From: Oscillatoriales cyanobacterium
GTDB lineage: Bacteria > Cyanobacteriota > Cyanobacteriia > Cyanobacteriales > Microcoleaceae
Assembly: GCA_004292955.1 (NCBI GenBank)
Contig: RDXX01000052.1
Coordinates: 1-41,391, forward strand
Direction: 5' to 3'
Length of the DNA stretch: 41,391 nt
Under the pieces are notes generated by a model. It searched no databases and was not told the origin of the DNA. It saw only the letters and a program-made list of their open reading frames with translations. Within the stretch, counting starts at the first letter, position 1; each line of letters opens with the position of its first letter. The position numbers and the translations under genes were made by a program. Of the stretch, positions 1 to 7,752 are shown in pieces.

Positions 1-39
1 AACCAGGGGCAAATAGTCTCGTGCGATCGCCCGAGTTGC

Positions 40-81
40 GGACAAAGCTACCCAAATAGTCAAGGATGGGTAGCTTTGTCC
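40..81. terminator. Hairpin upstream of the KaiC-like relic
   Basis: A 14-bp perfect inverted repeat (40-53 with 68-81) closes a 14-nt loop. No clear T-run follows, so it could be a terminator of a gene to the left of the window or another intergenic hairpin repeat. Confidence 0.4.
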
Positions 82-109
82 ATAAATTAAGTTACAGTTC
101 CTAACCCTG

Positions 110-1190
110 GGCTTTCACTTTTTGGCCGCAGGTGTGGCTGTGGGAGAAACGCCCCTGTTTATTACTTTAGGAGAACCGGAAGCGCAATTGCGCGCCAATG
201 CCGAAACTCTCGGTTTTGACATGGAGGCGATGGCCTTCCTCGATTTGAGCCCCTCCTCAGAATTTTTTACCGAAGTTCAAACCTACGACATTTTCTCGCC
301 GTCGGAGGTGGAACGAGAACCGACTACACAAAAGATTATCGATCGAGTCCAAGCTGTCAATTTCTACTCTGCTGCGCCGCTGCGAATCGGTTAACATCCC
401 GGTTGGGGCGATGATGGCACAAGGAAGTCTTTAGGTGATACCTGTGGAACCTTTGCTGTATTCGCCGGATCAGTTTGCGAGTATGGTACGCCAAGAGGTG
501 GAACAGGAAAAGACGCGGATTGTGATGATTGACAGTATTTATGGCTATCAGATTTCGATGCGCGGGCAAGATTTGGTGAATAATTTGCACGCTTTGTGCA
601 AGTATCTCAAGAATATGGGAGTCACGGTGATCTTGATTAATGATGTTCTGCTGCTGGGTCGAGCTGAGTCAGGAAAAATGGCGCTTTGTTTGCTACCGCT
701 AGACTTGGCAAAGTTTTGTAAAGAGTTGGTATCGGAATTTCAGAACAGCCTGAAGTTGAAACCTCAAAACGATCCGGTGACGCTGATTTTTGTGAATCAG
801 TGTCAATCGGCGATTGCCTGTTTGGAGGCTAGCTTGCTGCGGCGCATTCTCAGCAATTTGCTGTCTAATGCTATTAAGTATTCTCCTCCGAATACCGAAG
901 TAGTTTTTGAATTAAAACTAACTGAAACCGAGGCTGTTTTTTAGGTGCAAGATGCCGGAATTGGCATACCTTTGGCAGACCAAGAACGGCTGTTTGATTC
1001 ATTTTTTCGTGCGAAAAATGTCGGTATAATTCCCGGTACAGGACTGGGGCTGAGCATTGTTAAAAAATGTGTGGACTTGCACGGCGTCGAAATTGCGTTG
1101 AGCAGTGAAGAAGATGTCGGTAGTAAATTTACCGTAACGCTGCCGCTCGCAAAACTGGAAGAAGAGCAACTGTCGCCTGCAACGCCTTAA
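110..1190 (+). pseudogene. Decayed KaiC-like ATPase / histidine kinase
   Basis: This is the relic of a protein in which two KaiC/RAD55-type ATPase domains were followed by a histidine kinase. About 110-360 (frame 2) encodes the middle of the first KaiC domain (GETPLFITL, LDLSPSSEFF, FSPSEVE) but lacks the Walker A end. From about 363 the reading continues in another frame with the second KaiC domain (LLRRCESVNIPVGAMM, then YSPDQFASMVRQEVEQ and YLKNMGVTVILIND), so the end of domain 1 and the start of domain 2 are deleted. Domain 2 has a TAG at 432-434. It runs into a histidine-kinase segment (LLGRAESGK, then the N box LSNLLSNAIKYSP), hits a second TAG at 942-944, and resumes in frame with the G boxes (QDAGIGIP, GTGLGLSIVKK). 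The phospho-acceptor His region is missing. Two nonsense codons, a frameshift and deletions make a functional product unlikely. Confidence 0.85.
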
Positions 1191-1287
1191 ACTAGATGCA
1201 GGCACGATCTTGAGATATTCAGTATGGAAATCGCAGATGTAATCGCGCTAGTCCATCCGGCGATCGCAGTAGCGCTAGTTTTCAAAT

Positions 1288-1348
1288 GGTTTGTAGTAAG
1301 GACTTTAGTCCCCTAACTTTTATGAGGACTAAAGTCCTCACTACAAAC
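1288..1348. terminator. Long hairpin between convergent genes
   Basis: An arm of about 23 bp (1288-1311 with 1326-1348, one or two mismatches) is built on the core GGACTTTAGTCC and followed by a T-run near 1350. It lies between the plus-strand relic and the minus-strand DALR gene and could terminate both. The same core occurs near 7729 and in an array at 10668-10812, so it also belongs to a dispersed repeat family. Confidence 0.55.
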
Positions 1349-1364
1349 ATTTTTTATGATTAAA

Positions 1365-2219
1365 TCAAAGTTCTATAGGAGCAATGGCATTTAATAGCTC
1401 TTCTAGGATAAACCGCAGCAAGGATTGAGTTGCTAATATTAAACCCAATCGGGCTTGAGCGAGTTTTGGCTGTTCTGTTTTGACTTCGCCCCAAATTCGG
1501 CACTGGCTGTAAAAAGTCTGAAATGCTGCGCTCAAACTATTGGCTAATTTGAAATAATTAACAGGTTTTTCGGGTTGATTTGCCTCAAAAACCGGAGCTA
1601 AACAGTCTAGCACTGCGATCAGTTCCGAAATTAAACTGCGTTCTGCTGGAGCTACTAATAGCAGCCGACGATCGCCCTCGTCAACCCAAGGAATAGGATT
1701 TGGGGCCGCCAGCGACCAAATTTGCGGCGCTGTGGTGACATTCGGCTGTGCGATCGCAATTAACCGATCGCGATCGGCCATTCGCAGCAGGGAACAGCAG
1801 CGTGCGTGGCTGTACTGAATCGGAAACAGCCGATCGGCGGATATAACAGGAGATAAAGTGCGATATTCTGGAACAGGGAGGGGAATTTGAGCTAATCGCT
1901 GCAACCAGAAAGCTAAACCCGCATCAGTCAGCTCTAGCTCAATTATTCCTGACGGTGCGACTTGAACGGCGAAATCTGGACAACACAGCGGCTTGAGAAT
2001 TTCAGCCAACTGTGCGGCGATCGCCTGCGGTGTCTGGTCCCAAGTTGCAGCCCATTTCAGGGCGATCGCAGACACGTACACCACCCGCTCCCTATTTTTA
2101 GCCCGATTTAACGGAATTTCGCTCGTTGTGCCTTGCTCTTCGATCGCGAAGAGAAACCTTAAGAGCAAAAAACACTTCACTGTAACTTCCGGGCACTGGG
2201 ATATATTTAATGTATCCAT
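1365..2219 (-). CDS. DALR anticodon-binding domain protein
   Basis: This 284-aa protein resembles the cyanobacterial proteins annotated as DALR anticodon-binding-domain proteins, related to the C-terminal tRNA-binding region of arginyl-tRNA synthetase. The C-terminal third is helical and matches the DALR pattern (NYFKLANSLSAAFQTFYSQC, then a helix ending LLNAIAPIEL). The N-terminal part (IPLNRAKNRERVVYVSAIAL) resembles the region before the DALR domain in these proteins. There is no catalytic HIGH/KMSKS module, so it is not a synthetase; a tRNA- or RNA-related role is inferred from family only. The ATG at 2219 has no clear ribosome-binding site, and a start slightly downstream is possible. 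Confidence 0.65.
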   Translation of the reverse strand: MDTLNISQCPEVTVKCFLLLRFLFAIEEQGTTSEIPLNRAKNRERVVYVSAIALKWAATWDQTPQAIAAQLAEILKPLCCPDFAVQVAPSGIIELELTDAGLAFWLQRLAQIPLPVPEYRTLSPVISADRLFPIQYSHARCCSLLRMADRDRLIAIAQPNVTTAPQIWSLAAPNPIPWVDEGDRRLLLVAPAERSLISELIAVLDCLAPVFEANQPEKPVNYFKLANSLSAAFQTFYSQCRIWGEVKTEQPKLAQARLGLILATQSLLRFILEELLNAIAPIEL

Positions 2220-2575
2220 ATCGGCTATTCTTGCAGTAAAAGTGCCTAGAGACTGTTACCACTTGCGCTATCTTTGTACGTTAAACTGCTGATGTCAAAG
2301 GTAGTCGATCGGCTCGCCCGGGCGAGTTCACATCGAAGGAATGGGCTTTCTAGCGATTTTTGGGGTAAATATACAATAATTTACGATCGACTCATTGCCG
2401 AATTCTACCATTTTTATGTATTTTTTGCTACATTGAGTTTTTAGGTGAAACTGAGAAGAGTCAGCACAGTTAAGAAGCGTGTCAGCTCAATGGGGGGTTG
2501 GTTGTCTCACTTAGTATCGCAATGCAGGCAAAAGCTGTTTTTCTCACTAACTAAATATATCCCAGAGCCTCACTT
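2220..2575. other. Intergenic region between divergent genes
   Basis: This 356-bp gap must hold the start regions of the minus-strand DALR gene and the plus-strand Crp-type gene. It contains a 14-bp perfect palindrome at 2313-2326 (CTCGCCCGGGCGAG) and an AT-rich stretch around 2400-2445. I could not define a promoter or an NtcA-type site with confidence. Confidence 0.4.
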
Positions 2576-3397
2576 ATGCAATCAACTTCCACACCTCTAG
2601 AAACGATCGATCGACCGTTTATCACCTGGCAGCGAATTATCGACTGGGCCCAGGAACACTACCGCTGCCGGACTTTTAGCAAAGACGAGAAGATTCCCGC
2701 CAGACCCGGACTGCTCTATTTAGTCCAGAAAGGTTCTGTGCGGCTCGTCGGTAGCGCTCAAGTTAGCGCCGCTGCAACAAAGTCCAAATCCGTTTCCAAA
2801 ACTACAGAAGAAGCTTTTTTGGGCTTCGTCGGCGCCGGTCAGCCCTTTGAACTGGTTGCTCAGTCTCCCTTTACGCTCCAAGCTTACGCCCACGCCGATC
2901 ACACTCACGTAGTGTGGATGTACTGGCACGATTTGGATAATTGGCCTCACTTCCGCCGGGAAATTTTGGATGCGTTTCGCTACCAGCACCAGCGAAAGCT
3001 CCTCTGGCTGAGCACTTTGGGACAGCGCCGGACGATCGACAGATTGCTGGGTTTTCTCACTTTGTTGATCGAAGAGTTCGGCGAACCCTACGTAGGTGAT
3101 GGAGAACCGGATGTGGTGCGGGGCTATCGGTTGCCTTGGGCCTTGACTCACGCTCAAATTGGCAGCGCCATCGGCTCGACGCGGGTAACGGTGACGCGGC
3201 TGATGGGCAAATTGCGATCGAAAGGTTTGATTAATACTGAGGATGATAATTTAATCTGTTTGCCTGCTAAGGCTACTCCCCAAAAGACAAAAAATCAAAA
3301 GCAGGATGTAGAAGCATTCCTCGAAGACGATCTCGAAGACGATCTCGATGAAGATTTCGACGATTCTCTCGATGACGATCTCGAAGAATCTGCATAA
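2576..3397 (+). CDS. Crp/Fnr-type transcription regulator with acidic tail
   Basis: This 273-aa protein has a cupin-like sensor region (about 20-130), a long dimerisation helix (about 132-165) and a C-terminal winged helix-turn-helix (about 189-218). The recognition segment, IGSTRVTVTRLMGKLRSKG, is very like that of NtcA. The sensor part lacks the GE...R(T/S)A signature of cyclic-nucleotide-binding domains, so cAMP is unlikely to be its ligand; the effector is unknown. It is longer than NtcA (about 223 aa) and is not NtcA. The last 30 residues are almost only Asp, Glu, Leu and Phe, encoded by an imperfect short DNA repeat (3318-3390) that reads L-E-D-D again and again. The tail may have grown by slippage. 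The target genes cannot be read from the sequence. Confidence 0.8.
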   Translation: MQSTSTPLETIDRPFITWQRIIDWAQEHYRCRTFSKDEKIPARPGLLYLVQKGSVRLVGSAQVSAAATKSKSVSKTTEEAFLGFVGAGQPFELVAQSPFTLQAYAHADHTHVVWMYWHDLDNWPHFRREILDAFRYQHQRKLLWLSTLGQRRTIDRLLGFLTLLIEEFGEPYVGDGEPDVVRGYRLPWALTHAQIGSAIGSTRVTVTRLMGKLRSKGLINTEDDNLICLPAKATPQKTKNQKQDVEAFLEDDLEDDLDEDFDDSLDDDLEESA

Positions 3398-3520
3398 AAT
3401 CCTGCGGGTGATTGCTAACAGCACTTAGCTATTATAGTATGGCTGTTTTCTTCTTGCTTCTTGCTTCTTCGGTGTACGATGAGTTTTGTAAACTTTTCTC
3501 GTTCTCGAATGGTGCGAATG

Positions 3521-4192
3521 ATGTCGGACAAGCAAAAATCTCCAATCCCGAACAATCAGCAACGGGTGGTATTCTGCGACTTTGACGGCACGATAACTGT
3601 TGAAGAAACTTTTGTGGCAATGCTCAAGCATTTTGCACCGGAATTGTCGTCTCAACTGATGCCGGAAATGTACGCGAGAAGGATCAGTTTGCGCTCGGGA
3701 GTGCGGCAGTTACTAGAGTCTATTCCCTCGGAATGTTATGGGGAAATTGTGGAATTTTCTAGGGGACAACTGATGCGGCCGGGATTGGTGGAATTGCTGG
3801 ATTTTTTGGACGCGCAAAGGGTGGATTTTGCGATCGTTTCGGGCGGCCTGCGGGTTATGGTAGAGACGGTTATGGGTGATTTGGCACACCGGGCGATCGC
3901 AATTTATGCTGTAGATGTGGACGCTAGCGGCCCTCACTTGCAAGTCAATTCTGAGTTTGAAGGAGATACAGAATTGGTATCTAAGGTGCGAGTGATGGCG
4001 CAGCACCCAGCCCAGGAACAGGTGGCCATCGGAGATTCGCTGACGGATTTTAACATGGCTTTGCAGGCGAACTCGGTGTTTGCGCGCGATCGGCTTGCCG
4101 AATATCTAGACGAACAGCAAAAGCCGTATACTAAATGGGATAATTTTTTTGACGTGTTGGAAAATTTATCCCAGCAATGGAATTGCAACTAA
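3521..4192 (+). CDS. mtnX: 2-hydroxy-3-keto-5-methylthiopentenyl-1-phosphate phosphatase
   Basis: This HAD-superfamily phosphatase of methionine salvage dephosphorylates the 2-hydroxy-3-keto intermediate before the dioxygenase step. The catalytic motif DFDGT (Asp20 nucleophile and Asp22 in a 223-aa form) is followed by VSGG (motif II) and GDSLTDFNMA (motif IV), the expected order for HAD-IB enzymes. The mtnB gene 334 bp downstream on the same strand strongly supports MtnX over a phosphoserine phosphatase. The start is uncertain: ATGs at 3479, 3509, 3518 and 3521 are in frame, and none has a good Shine-Dalgarno. I chose 3521 because family members usually begin shortly before the DFDGT motif. 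Confidence 0.85.
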   Translation: MSDKQKSPIPNNQQRVVFCDFDGTITVEETFVAMLKHFAPELSSQLMPEMYARRISLRSGVRQLLESIPSECYGEIVEFSRGQLMRPGLVELLDFLDAQRVDFAIVSGGLRVMVETVMGDLAHRAIAIYAVDVDASGPHLQVNSEFEGDTELVSKVRVMAQHPAQEQVAIGDSLTDFNMALQANSVFARDRLAEYLDEQQKPYTKWDNFFDVLENLSQQWNCN

Positions 4193-4207
4193 ACTATTGG
4201 CCAAACA

Positions 4208-4302
4208 GGGCATAGGGCATAGGGCATGGGGCATGGGGCATGGGGCATGGGGCATGGGGCATGGGGCATGGGGCATGGGGCATGGGGCATGGGGCATAGG
4301 GC
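4208..4302. repeat. Heptanucleotide tandem repeat
   Basis: Thirteen full copies of GGGCAT(G/A) and a partial one, the A variant being limited to the two leftmost units and the last full one. It sits between mtnX and mtnB. The rest of the 334-bp gap (4303-4526) shows no gene; an AGAG close to the mtnB ATG may be its ribosome-binding site. Confidence 0.95.
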
Positions 4303-4526
4303 TGCGGTATGTGTATTAGACTTGAATTGCAAAAATCGGAAAACACCCTGAAATTATCTGCGTTTATCTGTGTTTATCTGTCTGACATCTGCGGTTGAAG
4401 GATCGATCGAAGACTTATGCAATCTTGTCTATTGGTAAAGTGCGCGTTGCACACCCTGCACTTAGATATGCCAGCACAATTCCTATTAACGTAAAAGGTA
4501 GATAAAAAACTGAGGATTAGTAGAGA

Positions 4527-5156
4527 ATGAGTGAGGATGTGAGATCGGATTTAATTGTAGCAGCCAAACATTTTTACGATCGCGGTTGGATGGCTGGGAC
4601 TGCTGGCAATCTTTCAGCCCGCTTACCAGACGGCAGTTTTTGGATTACTGCTAGCGGCCGCCAGAAAGGGCAGTTAACCCCTTCAGATTTTATCAGAATG
4701 AGCTCCGAAGGCGCGATCGTCGAACAACCCGTTCCAGACAGCCGCCCTTCCGCCGAAACCAGCATTCACTTAGCCGTTTACGATTGTTTTCCAGGCGCTA
4801 AAGCTTGCTATCACGTACACTCAATCGAGGCAAATTTAGTTTCTCGGCTAACAGCAGATGATTCAGTGCCTTTACCTGCGATCGAAATGCTGAAAGGTTT
4901 GGGGGTGTGGGAGGAAAACCCACAGGTGGCGATACCCCTATTTGCAAATTATTTAGAAGTGCCTAAAATAGCCAAGGAAATTTGTGAATATTTCGCCGTT
5001 TGTGTACCCTCTGTACCCGCGTTGTTAATTCGCGATCACGGCATCACAGTCTGGGCAGACTCAACCGCCGCCGCCTACAATTATGTAGAAATTGTAGAAT
5101 ATATTTTTCGCTACACCCTCGCAGCCAGCCAATTAAACTTAAATTTGAGATGTTAG
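4527..5156 (+). CDS. mtnB: Methylthioribulose-1-phosphate dehydratase
   Basis: This class II aldolase-fold, zinc-dependent enzyme dehydrates 5-methylthioribulose-1-phosphate in the methionine salvage pathway. Its 209 aa are the usual length for the family. The sequence shows AGTAGNLSARLPDG near the N-terminus, the substrate-phosphate loop TASGRQKG (41-48), and zinc ligands His96 and His98 in YHVHS and His171 in RDHGITVWA. The neighbouring mtnX belongs to the same pathway, so the pair is a split salvage locus; mtnA and mtnC/mtnD are not in the window. Cotranscription is uncertain because a tandem repeat separates the two genes. Confidence 0.92.
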   Translation: MSEDVRSDLIVAAKHFYDRGWMAGTAGNLSARLPDGSFWITASGRQKGQLTPSDFIRMSSEGAIVEQPVPDSRPSAETSIHLAVYDCFPGAKACYHVHSIEANLVSRLTADDSVPLPAIEMLKGLGVWEENPQVAIPLFANYLEVPKIAKEICEYFAVCVPSVPALLIRDHGITVWADSTAAAYNYVEIVEYIFRYTLAASQLNLNLRC

Positions 5157-5262
5157 ATTGGGCCAGTCTCGGACGCAAAATCTAATATTTCTAGGGCGTG
5201 CAGAGGCGCAGCTTGCCACTAAATATCGCGTCCAACCAGTTTTTTAGTCCGGGACTTTCATT

Positions 5263-5396
5263 CAGTTGACAGTTGACAGTTGACAGTTGACAGCGACCTC
5301 TACGCTTAAGTCCGAGGATTGGAGTAATGAATAGTCTGATTTTAATTTCTCCCGGGCTTGGGGCTTTCAACCAATTCTTTCTGGTAACGAACTAGC
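5263..5396 (+). promoter_or_regulatory. Shared upstream leader, copy A (before patatin gene)
   Basis: The segment starts with four CAGTTGA heptamers (5263-5290). It continues with a 38-bp stretch (5316-5353) that is identical, on the opposite strand, to 9281-9318, then two shorter matching blocks (5361-5376 and 5378-5387). It ends about 25-30 bp before the patatin ATG. Copy B stands in the same position and orientation relative to the SGNH hydrolase gene. It may hold a common promoter or be a dispersed repeat that landed upstream of both genes. Confidence 0.6.
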
Positions 5397-5419
5397 AAAT
5401 ATCGAGAAAAGGCAAAAAC

Positions 5420-6454
5420 ATGGCTAAATATACCCGAGTTTTATCGATAGATGGAGGCGGAATTAGAGGGATTATCCCCGCGCAAATTGGAGTCACCCTA
5501 GAGTCAAAGCTACAACAAAAAAGCGGCAACTCAGATGCCAGAATAGCTGACTATTTTGATTTAATCGCCGGCACGAGTGCGGGAGGAATTTTAACCTGTC
5601 TCTATTTGTTTCCGGATGCAAAAAATTCCAGCAGGCCTCAGTGGACTGCCCAAGACGCGGTTAATTTTTCGATCGATAGTGGCATCGACTTTTTTCAAAG
5701 TTCATTTTTGAAAACACTCGAATCTCTAGACGGTTTGATAGATGAGAAATATCCGAGCGATGCGTTAGAAAAATTCTGTTGGCAAAACTTCAAAGATTGC
5801 AAACTCAGCCAACTCCTGAAACCTTGTTTAATTTCCAGTTACGATGTCGAAAGGAGAAAAGCTCATTTTTTCAATCAAATAGATGCTAAAAAATATCCAG
5901 CAGCAGACTATTTTCTCAGAGATATCGCCAGAGCCACATCTGCTGCTCCCTCTTACTTTGAACTTCCCAAAATCTACTCTTTGACAAACGAATCCTACGC
6001 TTTAATTGACGGAGGAGTATTCGCCAACAATCCCGCACTTTGTGCCTATGCCGAAGTGAGAAATAAATTAAGAATTCCCGAGACTCGCTCCGACAAAGGC
6101 CCGACAGCAAAAGATATGGTAATTTTATCGCTGGGGACGGGACAAGCTCAGAAAAAATTTCCCTACGAGGAAGTGAAAAATTGGGGTAAAATTGAGTGGG
6201 TTCAGCCTTTGATTAATATCATGATGACGGGAGTTGCTGAAACTATAGATTATCAAATTATCCAAATTTTTGATGCCATTGACAAACCCAATCAATATTT
6301 GAGAATTTCTCCAGATTTAAGCCACGAACCACGACTGCCGATTGATGATGCCTCGGCAGAGAAAATATCAACTCTGGTGAGAATTGGCAAGGAGCAAGCC
6401 GAAAAGTATAATGAAGAGTTGGATAAGTTTATCGACTTGTTGCTTGCCGAGTAA
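5420..6454 (+). CDS. Patatin-like phospholipase
   Basis: This 344-aa patatin-family acyl hydrolase has a Ser-Asp dyad that would cleave acyl chains from lipids. The oxyanion-hole loop is DGGGIRG (11-17), the nucleophile elbow is GTSAGG with Ser53, and the catalytic Asp197 is in LIDGGVFANNP. No signal peptide or membrane segment is visible, so it is probably cytoplasmic or peripheral at the membrane. An AAAGG about 8 bp before the ATG supports the start. Patatins can be effectors in CBASS anti-phage systems, but no nucleotide cyclase or ubiquitin-like partner is adjacent. The neighbours (MlaE permease, SGNH hydrolase) fit lipid turnover better, though that link is inferred. Confidence 0.88.
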   Translation: MAKYTRVLSIDGGGIRGIIPAQIGVTLESKLQQKSGNSDARIADYFDLIAGTSAGGILTCLYLFPDAKNSSRPQWTAQDAVNFSIDSGIDFFQSSFLKTLESLDGLIDEKYPSDALEKFCWQNFKDCKLSQLLKPCLISSYDVERRKAHFFNQIDAKKYPAADYFLRDIARATSAAPSYFELPKIYSLTNESYALIDGGVFANNPALCAYAEVRNKLRIPETRSDKGPTAKDMVILSLGTGQAQKKFPYEEVKNWGKIEWVQPLINIMMTGVAETIDYQIIQIFDAIDKPNQYLRISPDLSHEPRLPIDDASAEKISTLVRIGKEQAEKYNEELDKFIDLLLAE

Positions 6455-6474
6455 TCAATAGAAATTAATTCTTT

Positions 6475-6542
6475 GGTACGTAGTTGCGCTTCAGCGCTCT
6501 TAGCTTATATTATAAAGAGCGCGCTTTGTGCAACTGCATACC
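6475..6542. terminator. Imperfect hairpin after patatin gene
   Basis: The arm GTAGTTGCGCTTCAGCGCTC pairs imperfectly with a downstream arm ending at about 6542, giving a long stem 20 bp after the patatin stop. The left arm is the same sequence that is repeated in tandem at 30987-31097, so this is a dispersed hairpin repeat that may act as terminator. Confidence 0.55.
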
Positions 6543-6589
6543 TTTTGTATAAGTTACCAACCGCAGGGCTGGCAGACTTAAAAAATATA

Positions 6590-6691
6590 TAGCCTTTCTC
6601 AAAAAGATGAGGTATAACAGACAGCTCATATAACTACTAAACTTAGGGGGCTAAAGCCCAACAACGTACCTCATTTTTGTGATAACCGCTA
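6590..6691. mobile_element. 102-bp miniature inverted-repeat element, copy 1
   Basis: The element begins TAGCCTTTCTCAAAAAGATG, ends in its imperfect inverted complement (23 of 28 positions over the terminal region) and is flanked by TA dinucleotides (6588-6589, 6692-6693). It has exactly the same length as copy 3 at 24823-24924. It encodes no protein. TA duplication and short inverted ends are typical of MITEs moved by IS630/Tc1-mariner-type transposases; none is in the window. Confidence 0.75.
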
Positions 6692-6703
6692 TATGTTGAC
6701 AAA

Positions 6704-7606
6704 TTGTGCAATAATTGCTGTACAATTGGCGAAAATCTCAGTAGTGGCAGTGCTTCGCCGTATTTGCAATTAATCGCCAGCAGTCAGTCATTGGTTAAAA
6801 ATTACCAAAAGCGCGATCGACATTTAGATGAAACCTTAAAGAACAGGTGGTTTCAGCGTTTTTTAGTGACGCTGTTCCTAGGTGGCCAAGTCTTGCTGCG
6901 CCTACTCCAAGGCAAAATTGACCGCCGCAAAATCATGGAACATTTAGTCACAGTAGGCTTGGATTCTTTGCGATCCGTGCTGCTAATAGCATTTTTTGCA
7001 GGCATGATTTTTACTGTTCAATCCGCGAGAGAATTGATTCGGTTTGGGGCGGTTGGGGCGGTGGGAGGTGCTTTTGCAGTGGCATTTTGCCGCGAATTAG
7101 CACCAGTTTTAACGGCGGGCGTGGTGGCGGGACAAGTAGGTTCTGCCTTTGCCGCAGAGATAGGAGAAATGCAGGTGACGGAACAAATAGACGCCCTGTA
7201 TATGTTGAGAACAAATCCCGTTGATTATTTGGTAGTCCCGAGGGTGATAGCTTGCTGTGTCATGTTGCCGATTTTAACAATTTTTTCGGTGGCGGTGGGG
7301 ATTTTGGGCGGGTTGTTTGTGGCGGTTAATTTTTATGAGTTGGAACCTTCGGTATTTTTGGAATCGGTGCGGACTTTTTTGGGGCCTTGGGATTTAGTAA
7401 CTGTGGCAATTAAGAGTGTAATTTTTGGGTTGATAATTGCGCTTGTCGGTTGCGGTTGGGGGTTGACGACGGCGGGCGGAGGGAAAGGGGTAGGCCAAGC
7501 TGCAACGGCGGCGGTTGTGACTTCTTGGGTGTTTGTTTTTGTGGCGGATTTCTTTTTATCGCTGTTGATGTTTCACGAGTTGGGAATTACGAGAAGCGGG
7601 GGGTAA
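6704..7606 (+). CDS. MlaE-family lipid ABC transporter permease
   Basis: This integral membrane permease is of the MlaE/TGD1 family, which moves lipids between envelope membranes. About five hydrophobic segments and the family signatures ELAPVLTAGVVAGQVGSAFA and EIGEMQVTEQIDAL are clear, as is the C-terminal FVADFFLS helix region. Family members are usually near 260 aa. The longest form (300 aa) must start at TTG 6704, and there is no in-frame ATG before the first conserved helix, so the true start is probably a TTG or GTG between 6704 and about 6870. A miniature element ends 12 bp before 6704 and may have replaced the original 5' end. The ATPase and MCE-domain partners are not next to it, as is usual in cyanobacteria. 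Confidence 0.85.
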   Translation: MCNNCCTIGENLSSGSASPYLQLIASSQSLVKNYQKRDRHLDETLKNRWFQRFLVTLFLGGQVLLRLLQGKIDRRKIMEHLVTVGLDSLRSVLLIAFFAGMIFTVQSARELIRFGAVGAVGGAFAVAFCRELAPVLTAGVVAGQVGSAFAAEIGEMQVTEQIDALYMLRTNPVDYLVVPRVIACCVMLPILTIFSVAVGILGGLFVAVNFYELEPSVFLESVRTFLGPWDLVTVAIKSVIFGLIIALVGCGWGLTTAGGGKGVGQAATAAVVTSWVFVFVADFFLSLLMFHELGITRSGG

Positions 7607-7615
7607 TTGTTGTTA

Positions 7616-7702
7616 GAAAACTCGGCGGTTGAAACCGCGTCTATACAGAAAACTCGGCGGTTGAAACCGCGTCTATACAAACGAAACCTGCCTCCGCAGG
7701 TT
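7616..7702. repeat. Tandem 32-bp repeat plus short hairpin
   Basis: Two copies of a 32-bp unit (7616-7647 and 7648-7679) each contain the small stem CGGCGGTTGAAACCGC. They are followed by a 7-bp perfect stem with a 4-nt loop (7685-7702). The position between the convergent mlaE-like and SGNH genes suggests terminator activity. Confidence 0.6.
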
Positions 7703-7752
7703 GAAGAAATAACTACATAAATTAAGTTCGTAGTGAGGACTTTAGTCCTTCT

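Noticed and set aside
1993-2292. 99-codon plus-strand frame opposite the DALR gene
   Set aside because: Shadow of the minus-strand coding sequence without motif or start signal.
5420-6454. Patatin as effector of a CBASS anti-phage system
   Set aside because: No CD-NTase or Cap2/Cap3-like gene is adjacent; the neighbours point to lipid metabolism.
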